A stretch of 64,000 nucleotides of DNA from Vibrio maritimus (lineage in GTDB: Bacteria; Pseudomonadota; Gammaproteobacteria; Enterobacterales; Vibrionaceae): positions 248,001-312,000 of the forward strand of contig BBMT01000006.1 in the NCBI GenBank assembly GCA_000755425.1. The letters run 5' to 3'. Made by a program: the position numbers and the translations under genes. Below are positions 1 to 8,108 of this stretch, one piece after another. The notes beneath the pieces were generated by a model. That model searched no databases and was not told the DNA's origin. It was given only the letters and a program-made list of their open reading frames with translations. Each line of letters starts with the position of its first letter. Within the stretch, counting starts at the first letter, position 1.

Positions 1-593
1 CAGTCCTCGAGCAGGTTTAAAGTGCTGCTGTTTAGGTAGCATCGCGATGACCAGCAAAGCGGATATTAATGTAAAAGTGGCGATAACAAACACCGCCGTT
101 TTCCAGTCAAAATAGTCGGTCAACACCCCACCTGCGACACGCCCAGCAATGCCACCTAAAGAATTTGCAGCAATATAGCCGCCAATTGCTTTAGTGAACG
201 CATCGGGCGACAGTTCTTCTACCATATAGGCGACGGCAACAGAGGCAAATGCCGCTAGCCCAACGCCCATCGCCGCCCTTAATAAGACAATGGCGGTTAA
301 GCTGTCGGTTAACATCATCGAATAGCCGATGACAGGCAGCGATATTAAGCCACCAATCATCACAGCACGGCGGCCAACACTTTCTGACGTGATTGCCCAA
401 GGAACCAAACATAAAGATAGTGCGAGAGTCGAGGCAGCAAATACCCAGTTGATTTCCGTTTCAGACACCTCGAAGTGACTACTTAACTGAGGCAAGATCG
501 GCTGAAACACATAAAGATTGCAAAACACCAAAAACGAGCCAACGCGAGCGCGAGGGTAATACGTCGATATTGAGGAGAGTGCAATTCAATCAC
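1..593 (-). CDS. MFS transporter, YnfM-like (3' end outside window, frameshifted)
   Basis: Inner-membrane major facilitator carrier, probably an exporter; substrate unknown. Reading leftward from a GTG at 593, the translation gives VIELHSPQYRRITLALAL, then after a one-base loss near 541 continues FLVFCNLYVFQPILPQ and a run of hydrophobic helices. The MFS loop is visible as SESVGRRAVMIGG. The gene runs off the left edge. It is divergent from the LysR gene at 696, the arrangement of ynfM/ynfL in E. coli. The family call is firm; substrate and exact start are inference. Confidence 0.8.
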
Positions 594-695
594 GGTAAAG
601 CCTTACTACAAAAATGGTTAACTATGTGATCAAACTAGCATTGCTATTTTGATTAATGAAATATATTAAAAATATGGTTTGAATATATTTTATTA

Positions 696-1580
696 ATGAT
701 GGACGTTAAGCAGCTCACCCACTTTCTTGCGGTAGTCGACCACCAAAATTTTACCCGAGCCGCGCAAGCCGTAATGATCGCGCAGCCTGCGCTGAGCATT
801 TCTATCCGTAAATTCGAGCAGCAGTTAGGCATCCAACTATTCACTCGAATCGATAAACAAGTGCGTCTTACGCAAGAAGGGCGAGCACTTGAGCCCCACG
901 CTCGTAAGGTCTTGCAGCAAATAGAAGATGCCAAGCTTGCTGTAGACGAAATGAAAGGCCTGCTAAAAGGAGAAGTTCGCCTAGGGACGCCAAGTATGAT
1001 GGGTCGTACTTTTTCCCGGAAATTGTGATGGCATTTAAAAGTGCTTATCCCCACCTCAAAATGACGGTGGTTGAGGCGGGCACTCAAGACATTCGTCGGA
1101 TGCTGTTAAGTGGTGAGATCGATCTCGGTGTTATTAGAAACAAAGACGTTCCTGATGATCTCGAAGTGGATCAGATTTTCCGCTCGGAGATGGTGGCTGT
1201 CGTTAGCCAACATCATCATTTTGCTAGCCGAGCCTCCTTAGATTTTGATGAGTTTTTTGATGAAGAGCTAGTGATGTTTAAGCCGGGGTATTTTCATCGA
1301 GATTTTATTGATGAAGAGCGCAAACGTAGGCAGATAGAGCCAAGTTTCATTCGAAACTAACTTGTTGCCCATGATCCTTTCTATTGTGAAACATGAATAC
1401 GCTATCACTGCGCTCCTTGAATTGGTGACGGAACATGAGCCAGAAGTGAAAGGCATTTCATTTGAACCGCCCGTGTTTGTTGATTTGGCGTTAGCGTGGC
1501 GTAAAGATGGGTATTTGTCGCGGGCGGATAGAAGCTTCATCGATTTCATTAAGAAGCAGATGCAGTACAGAGCTGACTAG
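696..1580 (+). CDS. LysR-family transcriptional regulator (YnfL-like, two frameshifts)
   Basis: DNA-binding regulator, probably of the divergent MFS gene. The N-terminal winged HTH is clear (DVKQLTHFLAVVDHQNFTRA, then QPALSISIRKFEQQLG) and the effector domain follows. The frame breaks near 1013 (one T lost in a T-run before FFPEIVMAFK) and near 1340 (frame changes at EP/QVSFETN). Joined, it gives about 295 residues, the usual LysR length. The C-terminus (IDFIKKQMQYRAD) overlaps the tail of the convergent gene by about 30 bp. Indels are more likely sequence error than decay because the product is otherwise complete. Confidence 0.85.
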
Positions 1581-2295
1581 GTTCTAATCGGCGCAGTGCC
1601 GCCTCAATTGACGTTACATGATAATACGTACTGCCATTGTATTTACTGCTGCTGGTAATTAAGCCAACTAAGGTGTTTGTCGCACCAACTTGGCTGATAA
1701 CAGGCGTGCCTGCGATGAGCTCACTCATTTCGTCGCAGTTGCTCAAGGTGAGCTGTTTATTTTCATTGGAATCAAGTAGACAGGTTTCTACCGACAGAGC
1801 ATCGCGAGCTTTGTCCCAAACGGCCAGCTGAACAGGCTCCGATTGCCAGGCTTGCTTAGGTATTGCTAGCAAAGAATGCAACTGCTGGTGGCAGCCTAGT
1901 TCTGTGTTGACCTCCAAAATTGCCCAATCTTGCTCAGTCGTTACTTGTGCCAACTTGTGATGATCGGTGGTAACAGATACAACATGAGCATAAGTATAGC
2001 GTTCATCTTGGGAAAATAGCGGCGTAAGACGAAGGTGCCTTAAAGGGTAGAGAGTGGCGTCGGATTTTGAGACCAAGCAGTGAGCGGGGGTTACCAGAGT
2101 TTTATTGCCAATCTGAATCGCTAAACAGTTTAACGACGGATCGTTGGCCTCATTGAACTGCAACATATAAAGCCGTTGATTGGCAATTCGAGCTTCATCA
2201 ATGGGAAGTGCAGCGACAGCACTACGAGTAGATAGCAGTATTGCTGCTAGCAAATACAAGGGCATTGTTAAACATATAATGAAGCGGCTCGGCAT
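1549..2295 (-). CDS. Secreted trypsin-like protein lacking catalytic serine
   Basis: A 248-residue exported S1-fold protein. An N-terminal signal peptide (hydrophobic residues 5-28, cleavage around SAVAA) is followed by a chymotrypsin-fold domain. The catalytic histidine is in TLVTPAHCL (H72) and the aspartate in DWAILEV (D123). The nucleophile motif, normally GDSGGP or GDSGTP, reads LIAGTP (A195), so the serine is replaced by alanine and the preceding Asp is gone. It is probably a non-catalytic homologue such as a binder or inhibitor; that role is inference. RBS AAGAGG precedes the ATG. Confidence 0.75.
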   Translation of the reverse strand: MPSRFIICLTMPLYLLAAILLSTRSAVAALPIDEARIANQRLYMLQFNEANDPSLNCLAIQIGNKTLVTPAHCLVSKSDATLYPLRHLRLTPLFSQDERYTYAHVVSVTTDHHKLAQVTTEQDWAILEVNTELGCHQQLHSLLAIPKQAWQSEPVQLAVWDKARDALSVETCLLDSNENKQLTLSNCDEMSELIAGTPVISQVGATNTLVGLITSSSKYNGSTYYHVTSIEAALRRLEPSQLCTASAS

Positions 2296-2553
2296 TTTTT
2301 GCCTCTTAGATTGTTAAACATGCTGTAAAGGCAAACTTTATGGATCGACTTGCTCAGTAAAAATGGGCGTATATCAGTATAGGAAATGACGATGTAATTT
2401 CTGTAAAAGGCAACGTAGAAAAAAAGTACTGGACAGCACCTACTTGGCATCATAGTCTAAATATTGAGCGGTGAGGCTCCAAGCAATTTGCAAAAGGATC
2501 GCACTCACTTTTCAAAAAACCAAAGTGCCCATTGTGCCACTAAGGAAACCCAC

Positions 2554-2841
2554 ATGAAGATCACAGATCTCTCTAGCGCTAGCTGTGCGCTACTTCCGCC
2601 TGCGTCAATCTTACTGGATGATGACGCTCAATCTTATATTGAACATGTTTCACCAACCTCAACGGATCTTTTCGTCGTAGTCTACTCGCTTCACCTTCAG
2701 CAGTTTTTAGCCTTTGCTATCCATCCAGTGTCCAATCAAATTATCTGTCAGTTGCCATTTGATTGTGAAAAGTACGTGTTGGATTTTGGTTTACCTGACG
2801 AAACAGACTTACATGGACAACTACTGGAGACACCTCAATGA
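2554..2841 (+). CDS. Hypothetical protein, first gene of PD-(D/E)XK module
   Basis: A 95-residue protein (MKITDLSSASCALLPP...) with no family I recognise. It has no signal peptide or membrane segment and is mildly acidic. The start at 2554 is chosen over an upstream in-frame start because TAAGGAAA lies just before this ATG. Its stop overlaps the ATG of the next gene (ATGA, 2838-2841), so the two are translationally coupled and probably work together. Confidence 0.6.
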   Translation: MKITDLSSASCALLPPASILLDDDAQSYIEHVSPTSTDLFVVVYSLHLQQFLAFAIHPVSNQIICQLPFDCEKYVLDFGLPDETDLHGQLLETPQ

Positions 2842-3659
2842 ATCATTATCAACTATCAGACATTTACCAAGTCTACATTAAAGGCCTTGAGGAGGCTGGT
2901 GATGTTGTTATCGGTAAGCCACTACCACTAGATAAAATTAGCTGCGACTTGTCATCTTTTGACTCAAGCAATATCGAACAATTGGAGGATGCGGTTAAAG
3001 ACCTCATTGAGCGTTCTGGACAGCAGAGGAACAGCACAAAGCCAGATCCTTTGGCAGCGTTGTTTCAAAATTTAGATCGTGATTTTGCTGCCGGCGAGAC
3101 GGCAGTAACCAGAAAAGAATATGAGCAGTTTGAAAAAACACGAGTTAATGATAAATGGCGAGGCAATCGGATTGGGTCGCTGAACGAGTTAATAGCGACG
3201 CTGCCAAGACGCATTGCTTTATCCAGCGCTGGACAGCTTGATCTCGTTGTTATGGATGAGAACAACCTACCGATTGCAATAGTTGAGATGAAAAACCGTT
3301 GGAATACGATGAACTCTTCTTCCGCCATTCGATTAAGAAGAGAGATCGAACGACACGTGCTCACTAGAGGATCGACCTTCCATAACTGTAAAGGGTTATT
3401 GGTAGAGCGAATTCCGAAAGTTGACGGGGAGGCGAGCCACTTTTCACCATCTGACCCTTCAACTGGAGAAAAAACACCAGACAATGCAAACATTCAAAAA
3501 ATGGGCTTACAGCAGTTTTTGAGTCAATTTGCAGGTGATCAGTTAGCGTACATGAAAGGTATCGTGATTATTGCGCAAACAATGGTGGAAGAAGATGCTT
3601 TGCCTGCAGACTACGATATGACGCTTATCTTTGAGTTGCTGGCGGAGTCGTTGTCTTAA
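2838..3659 (+). CDS. PD-(D/E)XK nuclease-like protein
   Basis: A 273-residue protein with a predicted restriction-endonuclease-like core. The motif is G132-Q-L-D135-LVV, then a short turn, then IVE150-M-K152, which is the D...ExK signature on two beta strands. It is preceded by a helix carrying E117 (SLNELIATLP). The N-terminal 100 residues are charged and may form coiled helices; the C-terminal part is unassigned. It overlaps the upstream 95-residue gene by ATGA. The nuclease fold is inferred from motif pattern only; substrate and biological role (repair, defence or other) are unknown. Confidence 0.65.
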   Translation: MNHYQLSDIYQVYIKGLEEAGDVVIGKPLPLDKISCDLSSFDSSNIEQLEDAVKDLIERSGQQRNSTKPDPLAALFQNLDRDFAAGETAVTRKEYEQFEKTRVNDKWRGNRIGSLNELIATLPRRIALSSAGQLDLVVMDENNLPIAIVEMKNRWNTMNSSSAIRLRREIERHVLTRGSTFHNCKGLLVERIPKVDGEASHFSPSDPSTGEKTPDNANIQKMGLQQFLSQFAGDQLAYMKGIVIIAQTMVEEDALPADYDMTLIFELLAESLS

Positions 3660-3724
3660 CCCGTTGGGGACAAGTTAGTCCAAAGCTCACTAGCTTGTTT
3701 CGGCCGAACACTATCAAGTAATAA

Positions 3725-3748
3725 AAAGGAGACTATTTAGTCTCCTTT
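3725..3748 (-). terminator. Hairpin at the end of the glutaredoxin-like gene
   Basis: An 11-bp perfect stem AAAGGAGACTA/TAGTCTCCTTT with a 2-nt loop. On the minus strand it is followed by a T-run, so it can end transcription of the 3737-3967 gene; the stop codon lies inside the stem. Confidence 0.7.
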
Positions 3749-3967
3749 GTACATTCTTTCAAAATTGTTTGGGTTCCAGCCAATCATATAGCGGTCGCCA
3801 ATTTTCAGTACAGGTAACGAACGAGCGCCAATAGCGTCGAGCTCTTTACGGCCGCGCTGCATTTTTGCGTTGGTAAGACGATACTTATAGCCTTTGCTGT
3901 CAAGGTAGCGTTGGGCATCTTTGCAATGTGGGCATTTGTCTTTAACGTAGAGGACAAGTCGTTTCAT
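3737..3967 (-). CDS. Glutaredoxin-family protein (CPHC)
   Basis: A 76-residue thioredoxin-fold protein starting MKRLVLYVKDKCPHCKDAQ. The redox motif C12-P-H-C15 and the cis-proline region RSLPVLKIGDRYMIGWNP match short glutaredoxins. It probably reduces disulfides in the cytoplasm. A start 20 codons upstream is possible, but the ATG at 3967 gives the canonical N-terminal beta strand. Confidence 0.8.
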   Translation of the reverse strand: MKRLVLYVKDKCPHCKDAQRYLDSKGYKYRLTNAKMQRGRKELDAIGARSLPVLKIGDRYMIGWNPNNFERMYKGD

Positions 3968-4052
3968 GTTTATCGCGCTGTAATGAAAAAGTGGCCGTAT
4001 GGTACGTAGTTCGACTAAGAACCTCAAGCCACTTTCGATTTTAATCGTTCGG

Positions 4053-4948
4053 TTAACCTTGTTTCGCGAGGCTAGCCAATCTGTGTTGTTTAACCGCTTG
4101 CAGTGTTTGTGGAACCAAAGACATCATGATCATGCCAATCATCAGTGCGTACTGGGTTTGCGTAAAAGACTCTCCAAGTAGCACCATGCCGCAGACAATA
4201 CCCGCGATAGGGTTGGCGATGCCGCCAAAGGTAAAGTCGACCACACTCATGCGTTGCAGCAACCAAACGTACATGCCGTAGCTTAACGCGGTATTAAGAC
4301 CGACAACCCACAGTAGCCCCACTAAGTTCTGAGTCGAGAAATTGTCGATAACCGATACATAGAGTTGCGGCTCAAGCGCTGCGTGAAAGCCAGATGCGAG
4401 ACTAAGTACTGCGCCGCCTAAGATCAGTTGCCAAGTGAGAATCGTCCACCAATGGATGCGACTACCCAGCGTCTTGGTCATGCCGCTACCGACAACAATA
4501 CACATAATGGCGGCCAGCATGGCACCCAGTCCAATCGGATTAAGCGAAATTGAGCCAGGCGAGAACAGGAAGAATGCAAACAACACCAACGCAAATCCAC
4601 TCAATGTTTGTAGCCAGCTTGGGCGTTTACGGTTCACTAACCATTGATACAACATGGCAAACACGGGTACAGACACCATGCCAACACCGGATATGGTTGA
4701 AGGTAGCGTTTGTGCCATCACAAAGATAAGGCCGAAGAAGGTGGCGATGTTGACCGTACCGAGAATGAACAAGGTTCGCCATTCACCTTTCTTTGGTAAT
4801 GATGGTTTAACGAGTAGCAATAGCAAACCCGCTGGCAGTGCGCGAAGTGCACCCAGCAAAATTGGCGGCCAGTCAGGAAGGGTAAACTTAGTGACCGCGT
4901 AGGTTGTACCCAGAAAAAGGCGGGGATCATTGCTAGAAGTATGTTCAT
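4053..4948 (-). CDS. pecM: EamA/DMT transporter, PecM-like (frameshift near the N-terminus)
   Basis: Inner-membrane drug/metabolite transporter of about 299 residues and ten helices in two EamA repeats. The true N-terminus MNILLAMIPAFFW (ATG at 4948) joins GTTYAVTKFTLPDWPPILLG after loss of one G in the CCC run at 4909-4911. The phrase ALRALPAG matches the PecM branch. It is divergent from a PecS-type MarR regulator, the classic pecS/pecM arrangement. The promoter carries two copies of the 18-bp operator. Substrate unknown. Confidence 0.8.
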
Positions 4949-4954
4949 GTAATT

Positions 4955-4972
4955 TATCTTTACGTTAAGATA
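4955..4972. promoter_or_regulatory. 18-bp PecS-type operator, copy 1
   Basis: TATCTTTACGTTAAGATA is a near-perfect palindrome (16 of 18 positions symmetric), lying 6 bp upstream of the pecM-like start. The same box recurs at 5012, 7929 and 14812. Its assignment to the MarR protein at 5080 is inference from position and recurrence. Confidence 0.7.
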
Positions 4973-5011
4973 TCTGCCGACACTTTAACCATCTTTGAGC
5001 TGTCTGTAAAG

Positions 5012-5029
5012 TATCTTTATGTTAAGCTA
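5012..5029. promoter_or_regulatory. 18-bp PecS-type operator, copy 2
   Basis: TATCTTTATGTTAAGCTA differs from copy 1 at two positions. It sits between the divergent genes, 51 bp before the pecS-like ATG, where autorepression would be expected. Confidence 0.65.
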
Positions 5030-5079
5030 GTTTTATTGAGCCTTGTATTCTTATAACTAAACAGCGAGAACATATTGGA

Positions 5080-5562
5080 ATGGACGCAATAGATCGAGTG
5101 GTCGAACAGTGGGCAAAGCAAAAGCCAGAGCTGGATACAGATCCGATGGCAATGATGGGACGACTAATGCGCATTGCCAAATACATGGAAACCAAAGTGG
5201 CAGATTTGCACAAGAAGTACGACCTAAAGCTTGGGGAATTTGACGTGTTGGCCACGCTTCGCCGTAGCGGAAAGCCTTATCGATTAACGCCTTCCGAGCT
5301 GATTGATACCATGATGCTCACATCTGGTGCGATGACGAATCGCCTCGATAAGCTTGAGAATAAAGGGTTAATTTCCCGAGAGCACAGCAAAGAAGACCGA
5401 CGCAGTGTCACCGTACAATTAACCCAAGACGGTTTGGTACTGATTGATAAGTTGATTGAAGAACATGCCGATGTGCAAAAGAGTCTAGTGAAATCCATGA
5501 CCGCGGCTCAGAAGAAACAAGCCAATCAATTGCTTAAGGTATGGTTGAGCCAATACGAGTAG
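5080..5562 (+). CDS. pecS: MarR-family regulator, PecS/HucR (urate-responsive) type
   Basis: A 160-residue winged-helix repressor. The N-terminal extension VEQW11AKQKPELDTDPM is diagnostic of the urate-responsive MarR group. In HucR the urate pocket is W20, D73, R106 and R118. Here D55, R88 and R100 keep exactly the same spacings (33 and 12 residues), with W11 in the extra helix. The recognition region is TSGAMTNRLDKLE and the wing is SKEDRRSV. It is divergent from the pecM-like gene. Because the 18-bp operator also lies before aceB/gcl and uraH/puuE, it probably controls urate catabolism. Confidence 0.88.
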   Translation: MDAIDRVVEQWAKQKPELDTDPMAMMGRLMRIAKYMETKVADLHKKYDLKLGEFDVLATLRRSGKPYRLTPSELIDTMMLTSGAMTNRLDKLENKGLISREHSKEDRRSVTVQLTQDGLVLIDKLIEEHADVQKSLVKSMTAAQKKQANQLLKVWLSQYE

Positions 5563-5612
5563 CATCAGAGAATGTGAATAGAAAAAGAGGTCTCAGAAAC
5601 TAGGCCTAAGAT

Positions 5613-5642
5613 AAGAGGTCTAAGAAACTAGACCTCTTTTTT
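5613..5642 (+). terminator. Rho-independent terminator after pecS-like gene
   Basis: A 10-bp stem AAGAGGTCTA/TAGACCTCTT with loop AGAAAC, followed by a run of T. A degraded copy of the same sequence lies just upstream (5585-5605). Confidence 0.85.
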
Positions 5643-5661
5643 GTTTTGATGTAAATTGGCG

Positions 5662-6099
5662 TCATGCAGCGAGCTCGTCACTAAACAAGTTTGCTGCAGC
5701 GATACCGATTAATGCACAGCGCTCATCGGTATCGGACAAGTCGCCACTGACACCAATTGCGCCAATAACATGCTTGTCTTTGTCTCGAATCAGCAGACCC
5801 CCGGGCACGGGAACCATGTTGCCATCTGCCAAAACATTCACAGCAGAGATAAACGCCGGTCTTACATCGGCATCTTGTGCCAACTTTCTAGACGAACAAC
5901 CAAGAGCGAGCGCCCCCCAAGCTTTTGCAATGGCGATATCTGGTCTCATCATACTGGAGCCATCTTGGCGCTGTAGAGAGATGAGCTTGCCGCCGCTATC
6001 CAGTACTGCTGCAGTTAATGGTGCACACTCATTGCTTTTTCCTGCATTGAAGGTGGCGTCAATAATCGTCAGTGCTTGGTTTAGAGTTAAACTTCCCAT
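5662..6099 (-). CDS. GlcG/HbpS-family protein
   Basis: A 145-residue single-domain protein of the GlcG/HbpS (DUF336) family. Typical elements are AAVLDSGGKLISLQRQDG, ARPDIAIAKA-like text (MRPDIAIAKAWGAL), GGLLIRDKDKHVIGAIGVSG and a closing helix. Members bind haem or small ligands and often sit beside glycolate/glyoxylate genes. Here it lies downstream of malate synthase on the same strand (84-bp gap), so a link to glyoxylate metabolism is likely. Molecular function unproven. Confidence 0.8.
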   Translation of the reverse strand: MGSLTLNQALTIIDATFNAGKSNECAPLTAAVLDSGGKLISLQRQDGSSMMRPDIAIAKAWGALALGCSSRKLAQDADVRPAFISAVNVLADGNMVPVPGGLLIRDKDKHVIGAIGVSGDLSDTDERCALIGIAAANLFSDELAA

Positions 6100-6182
6100 G
6101 TTGTTTCCTCGTCGTCTAGTCGCTTGCGCTGTTCCCGATTGGTAGTGAGCTCACTCAAAACAAGTGTGCTCACTATCAACGC

Positions 6183-7799
6183 TTAGAGCAGGGAATAGCT
6201 TGGTAAGGTCAGGAAGCTAGCGAACTGTTTAGATGTCGACAGCTCGTAGAAAAGGTCAGCGGTTTCGTTAAAGCGTCCGGCATAATAACGGGTATCGCCC
6301 ACTTCCTGTTGAATGGTGTTGAGCTCTTGATAGAGCCATGTATGAAAGAGATCTGCGGTGAATGGTTGGCCATCGTCGAGTGTGATCCCGTGGTGAATCC
6401 ATTGCCAAATATTGGCTCGGGAGATCTCTGCCGTTGCCGCATCTTCCATTAGCCCATAGATAGGGACACAGCCTTGGCCTTGGATCCACGCTTCAATGTA
6501 ATAGAGCGCGATGCGAATGTTCTTGCGAACACCGGCTTCGTCACGGGTTCCTTCGCATGGCTCAAGGAGTGTTTCCGCAGTTATCTCAGTATCTGGGCTC
6601 ACGAAGTCGAGCTGATTAATTTTGCCTTTAAGATGCTCATCAAACGTCGACATGGCTAAGTTGACCAGAGCAGGGTGTGCAACCCAAGTACCGTCATGGC
6701 CGTTTTGAGACTCACGCTGTTTGTCTTCAATCACTTTTGCAGTGACGCGCGCCATTTCTTGTGGCTCTTTCGCTGGAATAAAGGCAGACATGCCCCCCAT
6801 CGCAAGGGCGCCTCGAGCGTGACAAGTTCTCACTAACAATTGGCTATAGGCATTAAGAAAGGCTTGATCCATACCGATACCGTGACGATCTGGCAAAATG
6901 CGGTCTTGATGATTCTTAAGCGTTTTGATGTAGCTAAAAATATAGTCCCAGCGGCCGCAGTTCATAGCAACAATGTGGTCTTTCATTGCGTACAAAATCT
7001 CGTCCATTTGGAATACAGCAGGGAGCGTTTCAATCAGCACTGTGGCTCTGATCGTGCCGGTAGGTACGCCAAAATAGGTCTCAGTGAATGCGAAGACATC
7101 ATCCCACCATTTGGCTTCTTCCATGCTTTCTAGTTTGGGAATGTAGTAGTACACACCAAGCCCTTTGTCGGCGCGTGATTGATGGTTGTGGAAGAAATAC
7201 AGTGCAAAATCCATCAAGCATCCGGCGATCGGTTTGCCATCAAACACTATCGATTTTTCTGGTAAATGTAGGCCTCTTGGGCGTGCGATAAGAAGAGCAG
7301 GATCGCTACTTAGCGTGTAGTGCTTGTCTTTATTCTCATCATAATGGCTGATGGTACCCAGGTTGGCATCTCTAAGGTTAATTTGGCCTTCAATCATGTT
7401 TGCCCAGGTTGGTGCAGAAGCGTCCTCGAAGCAGCACATAAATACTTTGGCGCCGGAGTTGAGTGCATTGATGACCATTTTTCGATCGACCGGCCCGGTT
7501 ATCTCCACGCGGCGATCCAGCAATGGCTCAGGAATAGGGTTCACGCGCCAGCTTTTATCGTTGCGAATCGACTCAGTATCGCTGCGAAATCCAGGCAGCT
7601 CTCCCTTATCATACGCCGCTTGCTTAATGTCTCTTTGTGCGAGTAGTTGATCTCTACGATCACCAAAGTGCTCTACAAGCGTAGAGAGAAACGCGACGGC
7701 TTCTTCACTGAGTATTGCTTGGTAATCACGATTGCTCATCGCGCCTGTTACATTCAACCGATTTGCAGCGGTAGTGTTCATTCCTTCGATTACGGCCAT
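6183..7799 (-). CDS. aceB: Malate synthase A
   Basis: Condenses glyoxylate with acetyl-CoA to malate in the cytoplasm. It is complete at 538 residues, the length of the A isoform rather than the 720-residue G form. Conserved segments include FMCCFEDASAPTW, LIARPRGLHLPEK, ATVLIETLPAVFQMDEILYAM, GRWDYIFSYIK and GTWVAHPALV. It is divergent from gcl across a 309-bp promoter region holding two types of operator. In this context it is the outlet for glyoxylate from ureidoglycolate, not the acetate glyoxylate shunt, since no isocitrate lyase gene is adjacent. Confidence 0.95.
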   Translation of the reverse strand: MAVIEGMNTTAANRLNVTGAMSNRDYQAILSEEAVAFLSTLVEHFGDRRDQLLAQRDIKQAAYDKGELPGFRSDTESIRNDKSWRVNPIPEPLLDRRVEITGPVDRKMVINALNSGAKVFMCCFEDASAPTWANMIEGQINLRDANLGTISHYDENKDKHYTLSSDPALLIARPRGLHLPEKSIVFDGKPIAGCLMDFALYFFHNHQSRADKGLGVYYYIPKLESMEEAKWWDDVFAFTETYFGVPTGTIRATVLIETLPAVFQMDEILYAMKDHIVAMNCGRWDYIFSYIKTLKNHQDRILPDRHGIGMDQAFLNAYSQLLVRTCHARGALAMGGMSAFIPAKEPQEMARVTAKVIEDKQRESQNGHDGTWVAHPALVNLAMSTFDEHLKGKINQLDFVSPDTEITAETLLEPCEGTRDEAGVRKNIRIALYYIEAWIQGQGCVPIYGLMEDAATAEISRANIWQWIHHGITLDDGQPFTADLFHTWLYQELNTIQQEVGDTRYYAGRFNETADLFYELSTSKQFASFLTLPSYSLL

Positions 7800-7831
7800 T
7801 GTCTGTCTCCTTTACACAATATTATTATTTT

Positions 7832-7841
7832 TTGTATACAA
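7832..7841. promoter_or_regulatory. TTGTATACAA palindrome, aceB promoter
   Basis: An exact 10-bp palindrome, extendable to TTTTGTATACAAAA, 33 bp upstream of the aceB start. The same core occurs at 14601, 14835 and 32572 (the last upstream of the GntR/FCD gene). Assignment to that GntR protein is inference. Confidence 0.6.
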
Positions 7842-7928
7842 AATGTATCTCACTTCTACTTATATGAGAAAAGTTACAAATGATCAAAGACTATTTTTCA
7901 TTAATTTAACGTGCAGATTATTCAAAAG

Positions 7929-7946
7929 TATTTTTACGTTAAGATA
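7929..7946. promoter_or_regulatory. 18-bp PecS-type operator, copy 3 (aceB/gcl)
   Basis: TATTTTTACGTTAAGATA differs by one base from the pecM copy. It lies in the middle of the divergent aceB-gcl promoter region. Confidence 0.7.
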
Positions 7947-8081
7947 ATTTATGTAAAGCATTTGTATTCAGTATATACAAGGTAAGTAACCACTTAGTGC
8001 ATGTGCTCTATGTGAAAAAATTGTGAATTTAATACTTGCGAATACCCGGAATTGGTTCATAGTACACAAAGTGATCGAAAA

Positions 8082-8091
8082 TTGTACACAA
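8082..8091. promoter_or_regulatory. TTGTACACAA box, gcl promoter
   Basis: A one-mismatch version of TTGTATACAA, 18 bp before the gcl ATG and just upstream of the GGAGG ribosome binding site. Occupancy there would block translation-proximal transcription. Confidence 0.45.
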
Positions 8092-8108
8092 TCCAATGGA
8101 GGGTTGGA

